64,000 nt of DNA from Galbula dea (GCA_013399015.1 VWZX01008142.1:62001-126000); one strand, 5' to 3'; positions 12,707 to 26,780 are shown, counted from the stretch's first letter. Numbers and translations: made by a program. The notes: generated from the sequence alone by a model not told the origin.

Positions 12707-15700
12707 ACTTCTACATTACCTTTTTCAAGGATATCACTCAATATTTGAATATGTTAAATTGTTTTGCCATATTATTTTGTGCTGGCAGCTGCATCCTTGT
12801 GTTCTGATCACATTGCCTAGACAGAAGAAATAGGGACTTAAGCTAACTGGAAGGCAAGTGGCACTGTACTGTCTTTAATCCAAGACAAAACCTACCCTCT
12901 CCTACCCACTCTACCCTAACCCTTTCTCTCTCTCTTCTTCCAAACTGTGGTTTTCTGACTTTGAACAAAATCTGATGTGTTAGGAAAACATATAGCTTAG
13001 GGCTTAGGAGCAACCAAAGCTCCCCACAGACAAAGCACTTTGTTTTTAAGAAAGAAAATAAAAAGTGTCTACTCCCTTCATGGGAACTACTTGATGGGCT
13101 GCAATTTTAAAAATTCTTCTGAGACCCTCAAGCTTCCCAGGGTGGAAGCAGTAAGGAAACTGTCCTGTACTTCAGCTGGATCCACCCACAGTCTTTTATT
13201 AAATCCTTGCCAGTAGCAAGGAAGAAATCTAGACCTCTAAGTGCTATCTGCTCGGAGAAATGTCAGTTAGAGCTCATGACAACATTTATCTCTGTGTAGT
13301 TGCCTTGCTGATGAAGAGGAGCTTGTTCTGGCTTTCAATGGTATAAAATGCTCTGACAGGCTAAGAAGACATAGCTGCTTCTCAGCTCCCTCAATTGCTA
13401 TTTGCTCTCAAATCCTTTGTCTCTAAGGCTTTTCCCAACCAACTCTGCTCTGAAAGGTGGCTGAGTCTACTGCAATACACATTTCTAAAGGTATGAAGGC
13501 CTTCAAACTTTAGAACTGGTTGAAAGGCACAAGCATCTGCTTTTAAGTTCTGTGGTTGCTGTCTCTTGTTATGTGTATGATTAAGAAAAGAAAGTCTGTG
13601 ATGTTTAAATGAAGTGTTTTGTTATGGTGACAGGGATTCTGAGGCATTTCTAGATGCTGGGGGTTTTATTTTTAGGTCTGGTGCCCAAGGAAAACACTTG
13701 CATAGTGTAGCGGTTGTCTCTTAGTCAGTTCTGCCTTTACTTCCATTTACTTTTGAGCCCAGGGGTTACTTTCAGTGAAATCTGAAAGAGGAATAGGTAG
13801 GACTCACAGAGTGAGTGTCTTCAGTGTCCAGGTGGCTACAAAATTTGGGAGAACTGGCTTCTGGCTGGGAGAGAACTGTACAAATGAAGATCTCCCTGAG
13901 AGAACCCACACTTTATATGTATCATTTGATGCTAATCAGTCAAAATGTACCTGACCATGCAATTAGCATTTATGCACTGTCAGATTAGCTACAACTCTGA
14001 TTTCTAGATGTCTGTTGCAGGATGCAGCTGGAAATATTGCTGCAGGAACTGGGTCATGACAGTAAGGGACAAATCTATAAGAAAACGATTTCATTAGTTA
14101 TGCTGCTCATGCAACAACTAATTTTAAATGAAGGAAATGTCTCAGTAGCCAGGTTCATGTAAGTCTTCTGTGCAGGAGGCTTATGCTTTTATCTTTCAAT
14201 AAACTATTTTCTTTTTTTCAAATACATATATATTTGTTTTTTGTAGATTCACTTCTCTTTTGCTTAATCTACTATAGTAGAGCTAGCTCCTGTGTAACTG
14301 TAAAAGGAGCAAGGCTATAAGTGTATTCTATATGGCAGGTGACAGCTCCAGAGCAGTAGATCAGGGCTGCTTACTGAAGCTCATTAATTTACCCATATAA
14401 GCAAAATTTTACATCTCATTTTTGTGTGTATAGTGCTTCAGCTTTTCTGCTTTCTTTTAAAGCTACAGCTGCTATGCCCCTAGATCTTTCTACACATGGG
14501 ATAAATTCTTCTTGACTTCAGTGGCGTTCTACCAGCCAGAAATTTTGCTTCTGGCCTTCTTTAGGACTTATATTGTGTGTGTTGGAAGAAAATGTCAGAT
14601 TAGACTCAGGAGGAAAAGAAATATGAAAAATACCCACATGTCTAAACTGTGGGCAGAAAAAGGAAAGTGGGAAATGATGCCAGATAATAGTTTAAATTAT
14701 ATTTTGTATTTGCTTGGAAATGCAAATGTGGGTGTAGCTTTCAGATTAAATAACATTTCTGAAATATTGTTTGGGACAGCAGACACTTAAGAGAAAGCTG
14801 ATAGAAATAGCAATTTGAAATGTCTTTTACTGCCAAGGTTTGTTTTGTGCTAAAATAAAAGATGTCATTTTTAGGAGAAATAAGGAGGGCATTTAAAAAA
14901 AAAATCAGGTTTTCCATAATTAATTTTTTCCTTTTTCAAAGGACAACTTTAACTTCCTTTTACAGAAAAAATATGCTACAACTGTGAATTATCTTACCAA
15001 AGAACTTTGGTTTCTTAATTGTGTTTGGTATTTGTGTTGCTTCTGCAGTTCCAATTATACTGATGTATCTTGATGCCATATATGTAAATCAGTGTCCTTG
15101 CTAGCACTTAGGTTATTAGTTCCCCAGTTCTGCTGTATATTTTGCTGAAGTGCTGTGGCTCTGCTGAGGGCTTGCCCTTGGTTAGCTTGCCCTTGTGGAT
15201 CCCTGGCAGAAATAAGGTTCTATGAGGGCTCTGAATGAGAAGGAGGGGAACGAAAGAAGTTGTTAGGACGTGGGTATCTGTGTAGTGATAGATGATTAAA
15301 GGGCAAGTATGGGGTAGGATGGATGGCACCCAAGCTCATAATGCATCCCTTTCGAACAATAGCTTGTCTGGGTTGCCAAGGAAGTGTAGTTAGGAGAAGA
15401 ATATTTCCCCTGAGGGTGCTTGGAGGCTGTAGATGCTCTGAACAGCCCTGTTTTAATTTGAAAGCAAAACCTGTAACTATGTGAGCAACAGGGATGTTTG
15501 TGTGAAAGGGAGAGGTTCAAAGTGAAGCTTTGTATGAATGAGAATCTACAGGTAAGGTGAGAGTGTTCTTGCTGGGAGAATTGTGAAAGACAGGAAATAA
15601 AGTTGCTTCTCACATGTTTTCTCTATTCTTTTCTCTCATATTTTTCTGAGAGGGAACAGAGCTTCTTATCCACTTTATAGCCTTTATTTTTCAAAATGCT

Positions 15701-16409
15701 TTTTATCTGCTGGCAAATACCAGCTCTGGATGTGATTGTACCAGTAGAAACCTCCTTTAAGTGAAACAGTTTTTCACTTTCTACGGATGGAGAGTATGGT
15801 GGCCAAAACAGTCTTTCCAGGGGAAAGTATCTTTACTAACTTCCCTTCTAAGCACTTCCACCCTCAGCTTAGTTTCTTCCTTTAAAATCTTGGTTGGTTT
15901 GGAAAGAAGGGTCAGGTTTTTGGGTATTGTATAGAGCAATCCCAATGTCTGTAATTTGGAAATTCTCTTAAGGAAATGAAACATTTTGTATTATTTACTG
16001 CACAGGATATCTTCCTTATGAACTATTATCTAAAAATAACCCATAACTTATCCAACAGAACAGCAGTGAATACTCATGAAACAAAGTGAGAGTTCATTAT
16101 TATTTGTGGCTTCTCATTTGGGTGTGAATCTAATTGTTTAAACCATAAATTGTTGATTTTTTCTTTGAGCTGTTTCTTTAGTTCTGATGCAAGCCCACCT
16201 AGCTAGATGCATAATTAGGTTCAACATCAGAAGGACTTCAAATAGAAGAGTGCTGTGAACTGGGTGGTCTGGTTCCTTTTAAGTGCTTGCCTACTGCAAA
16301 ACTGTTAGACATAAAAAATGTGGGTTTTTTTTTCCTTCAGGTTTTTCCTTTATGCCCATGTTTGCACAGGTAGCTTTGGTATTAGCATTAAAAAGGAAGG
16401 CAATAGGTA

Positions 16410-16424
16410 TTTTTTTTTTTTTTT
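16410..16424. repeat. Poly-T run
   Basis: Fifteen consecutive T, followed by AGGG. It could be a relic of a poly-A tail in minus orientation, but no retrotransposed body is visible beside it. Confidence 0.8.
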
Positions 16425-19400
16425 AGGGAAAATTACACAGCATCAAACTCTGTGTTAGGATAGTTATCAAAGTAGCTAGTTCCAAGCAAGCAATAGGCAA
16501 CAGGGGAATTTGTAATGGTTGCAGATGATGAAGAAATAATGGCAATTTAATACAATTAAGAGTAACTGATTTTAGAGAACCTTCTGCTCTGAAGTAAATC
16601 ATTAGCTTACTAATGATCTCTTGGACTGTTTTAGAGTCATCTGTAAGGAAGCAGGGCTTGAGGTCCAGGAATGTCTGTCGTGAAGAGTGATTGTTCAGGG
16701 TATGTCTGTAGGATGTGATGGATTTTCTGTTAATAAGTAAAATATTCTGCTATTGGGTCACCTATGCTGTTGTTCTTTGGACTACCTAGCTCAAAGCTGG
16801 TGCAAATAACTTTATCCACATTGTGTCTTTGAAGGCACACATTTCCAAGCAGAAAGTTTATTTCTCTGCAGTAATAGAAGTAAAGGCACATAGGTAAGTG
16901 GAACTATAAGAACAAAAATAGAGAAAGCACATGGTAAACCTTGGAATAAATCTATCCTCTGTGGTAGCCAGCTGGTGGCATTTAGATATCTCTTTGCTTC
17001 ATTGTCCTATAGAATGCTTTCAAGGCCTCCAGCTTAGCAAAGTACAAAGTGAAGGCTGAACCAGGGCTATGGTAAAAAGTCTGGCAGACAAGCAGGGTTG
17101 GTTAATGCTAGCCGTAAAAGATAAGAAACATGGAGACTGTAGTGGTTCAATTAACGTAAGAACTTGCAGGCAGAGATACAGGGAAGAACTTTACAAATGT
17201 CAAGGGACAGAATGCATTGAAGGGAAAATAAGCCTTGAATGATTTTGAATGATGGATTTGATGTTAATGACACCAAAAGAGCAGAAACACTCTCGCTGTA
17301 GAATTAGTTTGGGTAGATTTTTTTTTTTACTGTTTTTAGTTTAAAATGTAAATTAAAGTATTAGAGATGCTGAAAAAACAGACTGACATGGTGAGATCTC
17401 TGCTCACTACCTGGGGAGGAGTTCTAAAACCAATATTTGAAGGAACAAGAGAGGTCTTTGTTGAAGCATACTATTTAAATGAATGTCACCCCTAAAGTAC
17501 TCACAATGGCTTATGAGTACTCACGAAGAGTTAAAGAATTCTAGACTGTTGAAGAACACAATGATGACTTAAGGAAGCTACTATAATGTGGATCAGTCTC
17601 CAGAGGGAGTAAATGAAGTGAGACAAAACTCAAAAAGTTTGTGCTGGAGTAAACTTCAGTCCTGAAGTTAGCCATGTAATTGGTACTATATGTGGATTCA
17701 GTGGTTTTCCTGTACATATCAACTTGCAAAATGAGGAAGTGAATGATCTAATGCCTATCTTCTATTTCAGTATGTGCATATCGGTTTAACTACACCATAA
17801 CTCACAGAAAGGTTTTCTCCACTGCTGTTCCCCAGGGGCTGACGACACATGACATTAGATATACCCAGTAATATCTTTTTATATCAGTATATTAAGTAAA
17901 CCTGATACTTTATTTAAAGAGGCAAAAGTATGGATGAAAGAACCATGAATTCAAGATGTTAAGGTTAATAGGTCAAAATCTAACCTAAATAAAACTCTCA
18001 ATTAGAGTTTTGCCTGGCAAGGACTGCGGGTCTTAGCCTTAAGAGAATTAACAAGGTACATCAGGTCTCTTCACTGTTCTGAATGCCAGAAGCCTGTCTG
18101 GACTGTGTCCAGAAATACATTCTCAATCACAGCAGATTAAAGCAGCTAATACAGGAAATGATGTGTACTGTTTCACATTGTCTGTTCTGGTTTTATCTAG
18201 ACAGGTACAGTAATAACCCTACAGACAAAATAAGAGGAAGAAATGCTGAATTATTTTAAACAGCTGTTGTTTTTCTCATCTACCTGTTTCCTGGAAAACT
18301 AATTTTTTTTCAAGTAATTGTAAGTTGACTTTTAAAAATCCTGTTACAGTTCTTTCTTCACCTTGGGAATCCTTTCTAATCTTTTAAAGCTGTTGTGGAT
18401 TCCTCCCCCTTAAAAAAATATCTCATAAAATGTTTACAAGTCTTGTTTATATTCCCATAACATTTTTCATTATGCTGTGACAGCTTCACTGAAAAATTAT
18501 TTTAATTATCTCAAAATGAATCGCACAAAGAGAGAATATGAAAATATAAATCTCATGTTTGACTGTACTTTAATTGCTTCAGCTAATGAAAGAGGCATGA
18601 GATATCTACACAATGTGAAAGCTAAATTGCATGAACAATATAACCAGTAGTTGAAATGTGCTGAATCTGTAGTAGTTACTCGGCTTCAGTGGGAAGATAT
18701 GGGGACTGTACCCGTTTTGCAGTGCTTGTTTCCTGCTCCTGATGCTGCAAGCTAATTTCAATGGGAAATGGTGTTCCAAACACCTAATAATTATCTCTTC
18801 TGTTCTCTAGGTCAGGAGCATGGAGACATTAATGAACAAAAAATAAAATTATGTTCCAGAAGCCATGAGCCCTCTCCTGGCAACCTATCCAGAAGAGTTC
18901 GGTTATGTGAGTAGTTCTTATGTGACAGTGTAATGTGAACCAATGCCTTGTATATGTCATTAAAGCAAAATGTCCATTGACAGCAACCTATTCCTACAAA
19001 AATGTCAATGAGGCAAGATCAAAGTATGCACCAGCAGGTAACAGAATGATTTTAACTATATACACACATAGCAGGTCAAATCTGTAGGTCTAATTAGGAA
19101 TCATTTGTTCCCGCAGTAGAAATTTTTGCTTCATCAGATGCTAACCTTGTGATCTGTGACTGAATTTTATCCAAGACATTGCACACAGGCATTTTACTTT
19201 TATAGTCTTCTGAACTTTCAGCTGTTTAGAAGCTGTTGGTAGAAGGTGATGAATTCAACAATGAACAAGGGTATGACAGAAAAACAGTGTTTGAGTTGTT
19301 ACATTGTCCGTGACTCTTCCACAAACATAATGCAGGAATGTTGCAAGGTTATTAACCAACAAATCTCTCCTCTGTAGTCTAAAAATATCTCCCAATTGGG

Positions 19401-19662
19401 TGCCTCAGTGAAATGCCATGTGTTATAAATGGCAAAGCTGATTTCCAACTTACAGGGGTAGTGAGGAGGGACTGCAGGAGCTTTGATATTTAGCAGAATG
19501 GTAATGGACATGTTCCCTTACACGTAGCTAGTCTTAAGTAATTGTTTTCCTCCCTTAGATTAGATGCTTCTTATCTTGTGATAATGTCATAAGTCAAAAT
19601 CCTACCATTGCTTACCATTATCTTCATAGGGCTGTTTGTTGTTGTGGAAGGCTTTTGGGGGG

Positions 19663-19698
19663 ATTTTTTTTGTTTTGCTTTGTTTTGTTTTTTCTTCC
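19663..19698. repeat. T-rich low-complexity stretch with TTTTG units
   Basis: A run of T passes into several TTTTG/TTTGC units and then TTTTTTCTTCCCC. Simple low-complexity DNA. Confidence 0.75.
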
Positions 19699-20016
19699 CC
19701 ATTTTGGGATAATAATCTTCAGTAATCTTTAAATCTCATAGGGTTTTCCCTTGGTTCACTAACATTGCACTGTGTTGTAAATCTGTGTGGTTACTGACAG
19801 GCATTAAGGGAACTTGCTGACTCAGGAAATTAGTGATGATTGGGAGAGGATTTCAATTAGGTCAGATCAGCAGTGACAGGACATTTTTGCCATCTGATGG
19901 CTGGTTTAGGATCATAGTGGCTCTGGGTGCTTTGAATTTGTATAGCACATTTCCTTTTCTGCTAGGATGTTTTACTTTCTGCTTTCAACAGTCACAGTTT
20001 TATCCAGTGTAGCAGT

Positions 20017-20062
20017 GGGCCAGATTTGTCATTAGTGTAAATCAGAGTGACATTATCCTCTC
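20017..20062. repeat. Trace of an old amniote interspersed repeat
   Basis: GGGCCAGATTTGTCATTAGT followed by GTAAATCAGAGTGAC resembles, from memory, a very old repeat common in reptile and bird genomes whose hallmark reads roughly 'gggccaaattctg ... gtgtaaatcagg'. Related wording occurs at 38590-38652 and 43448-43527. I cannot give the family name with confidence and there is no preserved end. Confidence 0.35.
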
Positions 20063-21989
20063 TTATGCCAGCAGTTCATCTGATTGTATATATCTCTAAT
20101 ACCATGACATGGGGACATCAAGCCAAAACTGGGAGACTTTTTCTGGAAAACTAATTTATATATTGTTCATGGGAAAAATGAGGTGGACATTTGTAATTAA
20201 TGCTGTCTTCTCACATGCAATAAAAACAAGCAGGACAATCTCAATTTCTCACAGTATCTAAACCAACATCACACACTATGTGCTCAGGGTATAAAGTGTT
20301 ATCACACCAGCTATGTTATTTCACGCTGTTAAATATTTTTCTCCTAAGAATGTCTTTTCTAGTTCAAATTTCTTTGCACCTGCTCACCAGCTTGCAGTCA
20401 GGCATTCTGTGGCTTCACTGAATTGCATTAACCTGTGCTGGACAGAGTGATAATCTGACTCTTTGTCACTATGAGCACCCTTGCTACAGGGGCATCATTA
20501 GGTGCTTCTTTTCCATGGTAATGCAGTCCCTTGGGAGGAACCTCGCATGTGCTTTTGAAGCAGTGCTCAGATTGCTGATAGATTTTCCTGTTATTTTGTT
20601 GTTTTAATTAAAAAAAAAAAGGAAAATGTCAAGTATTATAAATGCAGAATATTTATAGAAGTAAACTGAACAGGCAGTGATTTCAGGGGTTGTTTTGCAG
20701 ACACCAGTTACACATACATATAAGAGAAAACAGCTGAGTTTTACAATGTCATTGCATGGATATAAGTACATTTTCCTCAACTGAACATCTATCATGTTGA
20801 ATTTGGTCTAAGCTGTTGATTCACCAAAGGAGTGCCCCACCAGTGAGTGGCATTGTCTGTGTTCTTCTTTCTAAATATTTAGACTCACTGTGTATTATTT
20901 CATACTCATCAAACATTTTGAGGCTTTATAGTCTTTTTAGATTGTAGTTTGGAATAGATAGTTTGGAATCTGTTATTGTGTGCTCTTGCTACTAATTCTG
21001 TTTCGCCATAATTGATGTGTTTACTTAGCTCCCACCAGTGACTTGATGAGCAAATAAATCCGTGGTGTGCTATCATTCTAAATATTGCAAAACAAGTTAC
21101 CACAAAAGGCAAGTTCAGTTCTTTAGATGAGATTATATGTAGCATTCTGCAGCACAGTGGGTAAATACTATGTGCTAAAACTCATTGTAGCATATAATAA
21201 ACAAAGCATCTGAGATTTACCACATAATTCTATTGCTATTTATTATTAATACTTTCTTATACTTGGCAGAATTAATGAGTGAATATCAATATTAAGTTGT
21301 GGGAGTGAAAAAGCTCTACACTTCTAAAAGACCATTAGTATTTTTAGGCAAAGGCATATGTTCAGAAACTGAATTCATTTTGTGAGCTGCATTGAAGATA
21401 CTCCTTCAATCTTTGTAATGATATGTAGAAAAACACTAGCTATAATCAACTATGGAAACAAAAGTATTATGCACTGTATCCTGAGGAAAATCTGTGTGCT
21501 TTTATGAAAGTTAGACAGAACAAATTTAACTGAGATGGGGTCCATTTGTGAAATTTGTGCCATTTGGAAATACATTTGAAGAAATGAGCTGAATTGAATC
21601 AGGAAGTGCTCTTGCAGCTGGAAAGCTATGGAGAAGGGCGTGCAGATAAATTGCTCTAGTATTCATAATAGGAACAGGAAAAATGACAGTATAAAGGAAA
21701 CTGGTTAGATACTCAGAGGGAACTGAGTACATTGAAGGAAATGGAAGATTTGCAGCTGATTTCAGTTGTATCATGATTTAAATATGTCAGAATAGAGCTT
21801 TGGGAGAGGCACATTGGGTTTGTGCCTCCATCACTGAAAGAGGATAATATTTGCAGTGTAAAGAATTTTTAAAATTTCTTAATACCCTGGCTAAAGTCCT
21901 CAGGTATTTAAATAAAATCAAAACCAAACAAAAAGCAGTGAAATTGCTCATAATAAGGTTCTTCATGTTGAGACAGTCTCAGTGCTTAT

Positions 21990-22090
21990 GTATTTTTATT
22001 ATTACTATTTTAATGTAGCATCTAGGAGGTCCCCCTCAGGACCAAGCTATCACTCAGGACCAAGCCCTCATAACATAGTGCCAGGTCTAG
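21990..22090. repeat. Possible old interspersed repeat with internal duplication
   Basis: A TTATTATTACTATTTTAATG stretch is followed by GTAGCATCTAGGAGG and ends ACATAGTGCCAGG. This order recalls an ancient repeat known to me from sauropsid genomes ('...gtagcacctaggagcccc...accaggaccccattgtgctagg'). Within it CTCAGGACCAAGC occurs twice, about 19 bases apart, probably by slippage. The family assignment is from memory only. Confidence 0.35.
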
Positions 22091-25000
22091 AGAATTAAGA
22101 GAATATGAGAGGTTAGTATAACACTTCATGAACTGGAGTCAAGCTGAAGGCAATGACAGGAATTTTAATCCTGGCTAAAGCTTTTGACATCTTATTTTCG
22201 CCACAAAAAAAAAGGTGTGGAGGGATCACAAATCCAAGAAAATAGTTTTTATGCTTTTGTTCACTTTTCTATGCTTTATACTTTTCTCCTCAGCCCTACA
22301 ACTTCTTATGCCTTCAGTGAAAAAACAACAAAGAAGAAAAAGAATGAGAATAGGAGGAAAAAAATTAAAACAAATTTAGATTGTCTTGAAATTGCAAAAA
22401 GATGCTAAAAGTGCTAAAAAGAAGAAATAATATTTCCACATGAATATAACCTGTGGAAAAACCCAATTTCAAACAACTCCAGGGTATAGAGGTTGATCTA
22501 TAACAACAAGCTAGTTTCAGGTCATGGGAAAAAAAGCTAGTGTGCATCTTCTGCAAAAAAAACAGACTCTTTTTTTGTGATTTGATAAACAAGTTCAAAA
22601 AAATTACTGGAGAAAAATTGTCAGGAAATAGAATATCCTGAAATATGGGACTGGATCTTTGTTTGCTCAAAGGTAACATTGCACTAATTTTATATACTAG
22701 GAATTTTATAGTATAAATAATTACCTTATGGACCACATTAATTTTCATTGTGCAATAAAGTAACACAAAATACAATGTATTCCTATTACAACTGACAGTG
22801 AAAGAGTATGACTATTTAATGAATGCTAACCCATTCAGATTTTCTAGTTCTGCTGGAAATATACTCATTCCTCATGTAAGATATTTGCCATAATTGCCAT
22901 GGGTCTGCATAATTTTTATGCAAGTTGAAACACTGCCTATCATTTCTTATTGTTTATCAACTGTAGAAAATTATGCAGGAAAAGGTGGATCAGAGAAGTT
23001 GGCTTTGTGCTGTGTTGTGATGTGAGCGCTGCTCATTTGTATCTCTAATTTTGGAGTGAATGTTTTTCTGTGTTTTGTGTTCAGTTATTGTTCCTGGAGC
23101 TAGGGAGTCACTGCAGTGCCCAGAATATCTTCTAGCTTTCAGTTCCCTGCAGTTATTGCAGCTCAGTCTTCCCTACAGCTTTAGAGGCCAAAGGCAGCCA
23201 CAGCCAGTGTGATCTTGATTGTTTGCTGCCCCTCAGGGGAATAGTGAGGACCTCTTTCTCCTTGTATTCTGGCTCCTGCTCTTCTGATATCAGTTTATTT
23301 GTTCAGGCAGGACAGAGCTAATGCTGGACATTGTATTTGTGCACTGAATAGAAGGCCAAGGCTGCAGAGGGCTCAGAAGAATGCAGACAGAGTTCAATTA
23401 TATGACTTTCTAATCCATGAGGCACAAGTCTGAAAATCAGATCAGGGACGAAGCAGCAGTACACTCTGTGGCTCAAGAAGGAAACTCTTCTGTACTAGTT
23501 CACATGGTAACCCCAGGATAGGTGGTCTTAGTTCCGAAGAGTTCCTGAGGACCTTCGTTGGAAGTTCTGTGGGCAGAATCTTCCCTTATGTATAGCTAGG
23601 TCTGGGTCAGGTGATAGGAAAGCATAGCCTTTCAGTCAGCAAGTGAGAAAAAATGAAAATGGGACTCCAATAGCAGACTAAACTATACTTTCTATGTAAA
23701 AAAGAGAATAGATATTTTAGGTCATTTGACCAGTCAGAAGAATTATTTCTACTACGGTTGTTACAGAGAAGAGTTTAGGTGGTTATTTAGGTTGTCAGAT
23801 CAGAAATGTCACCCATCTGGAGTGTTAAATTTTGATCCTTGAGTCAGAATGTTGGAGTCCTTTTGCTAGGTCCTCTGAAATTAGAATGCTGTTCTGTTGC
23901 TAGGCTAGGTCTCTCTGAATCTAGGTTTGTGCTGTTTGTGTTATGGTTTGCTCGTGGTTAATAAAATATTAAGTCTCCCTTTCTGGGCAAAAATGAACAG
24001 ATGGGGGAATCAACTGATCTGATGATCTCTGTGTGTACATACACAGAGTCAACAAATACTCAGAAAAACAGGAAGGATCATGCTCAGTTGTTACCTGTTT
24101 AAAAATACTTATAAAATCACATATTAAATATACTGCCAAAAGGGTGTATTGACTAAGGAAATTTTATGATTGTATGCATTATTTATCTGCTTTTTCATTC
24201 GCAACAGGTTTAATTAAAAAATTGCAGTTTTTCTAAATATTTATTCAGGATGCTGTTATTAAATGTAAATGTGGCATTTTGCATAATGTCAGGGTTAAAG
24301 TTTTGGATTGGAATTTTAAAGAAAAGTAAAGGAATCATTAGTATTTCTTAGGAAGCATTTATGTGCTATTCATTTCAATAACACCTAGTCAGCAGGCAAA
24401 TTGTGTAGAAAATAAGTACCTATGAGAAGTAAGAAATGGCTCTGAAGCATATTCAGAGTCTCTTTTGCATGTTTAGGGTTGCAAAACCCTCACATAAAAA
24501 TAACCTGAACACAACAAAAGACTAGAAATAAGATATGCCTCAGTTGATAAAGTAAACCTGTAAAGTGAACCTAGTTTACCCGTTCCCCAAATAGTGACTC
24601 ATGCCAGTGTTAGAGATGAAAGTCTCACAGAGCAGAGTCCAGCACATGGAGCAGAGTTTCCAGCACTGAGGAAAATGAATAAGCCAAAGGGAGGTGTGAG
24701 AAAACAGAGGTGTAGGGACAGAAAGCCATGTACCCCAACCATGTCTCCCAGACACGGAATGACGGAGAGTCATTAATCCTGGATAGATCTCCTGCAAGTA
24801 GGGACACTTTAGGTTGGTGACTATACTGAGGATGGAGATCCAGACAGTGTTCTTTGGTACAGAATTGTACCCATGGACAAGCATGAGGAAAAAAGAAGAT
24901 GCCTAAAAGGAGTCAAAGTAACTCAGTGCTAGCAGAATATTTCAACCTACTTCAAGCCTCCATCAGTTTGGCTGGATGTTCCTACCAAATCAGTAATAGG

Positions 25001-26035
25001 GGTCTGAACATCCAGTTTTGCCCCTGAAGTTCCCCAGATGCTAGTGCTGGCAGTTCTAAAGCCTAACCTTGTGTGAATTTCAAGGACACAACACTCACAG
25101 CCCTGTTGAGTGCTCAGGACTGTAGAAGGCACATATCTAATAGAAGATATGCATGCCTATGCACCACTGGGCAAACTAGGTTTGGAGGACTGTGACTGAA
25201 AGAAGAAAAGCTGTATTCAGAGGACAGTTCTGAAAATGGATTTACACAACCCAAACTGCATGTGGTATTGTTTCTAACCTTGCTTGAATAAGAACCACCT
25301 GCAATTGATTTAACACTGGACATGGCTGAAGACATATAGAAGACATTTTGCTTATCTGTATTTTGAACTTCTTTGCGTCAACTCAGCAGTCGTTTACTGA
25401 AAGGTGATTTCCCCATTGAATGACAATCAGGCTATATTGCTATTAATAGTATTGAAGCAGTACACACCTGCTGTACCCTCTGCTCTTGCTGTCAAAGCTA
25501 AGCACCTAGGAGACCGCAAATGTTTCTGTTTACTAATGGAAAAGTACCTGGACAGACCTCACATGCTCTGGGAAGGCTAAAAAGTGGGCCACAGGCACTT
25601 TCAAGATAAAAAAGCCCTAGCTAGAAGGCAGACAGAAGCCATCTATGAACCAACACAGAGAAAATAATTTCTATTCCCTTTCTCCATCCTTGTGAATTCC
25701 AGCCAACATAAACTTTCAAGACAGCTTTATTCTGTCCATCAGAAGGCCTATGATACAGGAAATTTGTAGTTTTCCCAGTTTGTGACCTTCTAACAGGACA
25801 GGAGTTTCTGGGGTTGACAAGCTGTCATTCTTCTCTAGCCTGCTTCTCTCCAGATACCCTCTGCATTGCACTAGCCTGATTCATTGATAGGGCTCCTCAT
25901 TTTGTGTGTGTGAGGGGACTGTAAACGTGTGGAAATATGTAGTGTAACAAAAATGGAATCTCATTTTATGATAAATCTCTAGCCCTTCAATAACTCATTC
26001 CAGAAGCATCTTTCAGAGCATGTAACAAGTCAGGT
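22091..26035. other. Non-coding tract, no gene seen
   Basis: About 4 kb of unique sequence. Open frames overlap on both strands at 24576-24884 and at 22365-22775, but they show no conserved motif and none is supported by a splice or initiation context. An A-rich, lysine-encoding run lies at 22321-22380. The segment 24560-25340 is somewhat less AT-rich than its surroundings, which explains its clusters of chance open frames. Confidence 0.6.
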
Positions 26036-26072
26036 CATTATCATTTGGGATGGGGAAACTGAGGCATGATTT
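26036..26072 (-). mobile_element. MIR-like SINE trace
   Basis: Starting with CATTATCATTTGGGATGGGG and continuing AAACTGAGGCATG, this matches the reverse complement of the MIR 3' core ('gatgaggaaactgaggca'). Only about 30 bases are recognisable, so chance similarity is possible. Confidence 0.3.
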
Positions 26073-26633
26073 TGGAGTGCTTTCATATGAAGTTGTGAGT
26101 AAAATCACAGAGGTGTCATTAAAAATTACTAAGCATGATAATTACTGTTTATTCTTTGTAGTGCCTGAGAGCTATAATGATGAACAGAGCTCTACCTCTG
26201 TCTGTACAAACACTGAATAAACTTGCAAATGCATTTTGAATGCATTATGCGCAATGATTTGGTTTAAGGGCAATTTAAAGCTTTTACCATATTCTTCAGC
26301 AGTCTTGACAAAAGGTTCCCTGAACTTCCCAGCATAGGTAGGACTGCAAAGATAGAAAAAGCTATATGTAAAATATCAGAAAATGATTCATCCGAAGGCT
26401 CTCATATTATTTCTAACTTGATAGAATGGAATTTGCATTCAATACACTGCCAGTCTTTGAGAGGGCTTAGATTAATGCCCAAAATGTCTCTTTCCATGAA
26501 AAGGGACCTTGTGTAAATAATAAAAAAGATTTACCTCCTACAGCAATTGCTGGACTCTGTTAAGTGAGAAAAAAGTGTAAGAATTCTTTATCAAAAATAC
26601 TGCAAGAAATAGCATCTCATATGTAGCTATTTT

Positions 26634-26692
26634 CACAGAATATCCTGAGTTGGAAGGAACCCACAAGGATCATTGAGTCCAACTCCTTTGTT
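26634..26692 (-). mobile_element. CR1 LINE, 3' tip of a different subfamily
   Basis: CACAGAATATCCTGAGTTGG followed by AAGGAACCCACAAGGATCAT and GAGTCCAACTCCT is the well-known 3' tip of a CR1 subfamily distinct from that at 2177 and 45516, which instead reads 'ttaggagttggaagggacctc'. Only about 60 bases remain. It lies about 90 bases upstream of the longer plus-strand CR1, so the two are arranged divergently. Confidence 0.85.
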
Positions 26693-26780
26693 AGTATATA
26701 GATTGTTTTTACGAATGTATTGATAAAAGTTGGAAAAATCTCAATATTCCATCTTTTTAAACATTAAAACCTGATTGTCT

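Larger units (their letters stand above)
8412..21989. other. Long non-coding tract, no gene seen
   Basis: About 13.6 kb of AT-rich unique sequence with no open frame above 105 codons and no recognisable protein family. It contains a short TTG run (8795-8809), a 13-base tandem duplication (11728-11753), T-rich low-complexity stretches (16410-16424, 19663-19698), a weak CTCF-like motif (12692-12706) and a trace of an old repeat (20017-20062). Two segments look like possible exons by their splice signals (9297-9360 and 18811-18906). A short pyrimidine-rich run with one CCCTAACCCT unit near 12905-12930 is not a telomeric array. Confidence 0.6.

Noticed and set aside
12900..12930. CCCTAACCCT within a pyrimidine-rich stretch, possible interstitial telomere repeat
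   Set aside because: Only about one and a half units are present, inside general CT-rich sequence.
16968..16982. CTCF-like CCAGCTGGTGGCATT
   Set aside because: 13 of 15 positions but with a mismatch in the informative 3' part and no supporting context; weaker than the sites listed.
22365..22775. 136-codon minus-strand open frame
   Set aside because: Rich in Phe/Leu/Ser from AT-rich DNA, no domain, overlaps an A-rich run; nothing supports translation.
24576..25335. Cluster of open frames on both strands
   Set aside because: Frames overlap on opposite strands without any conserved motif; the local base composition explains them.
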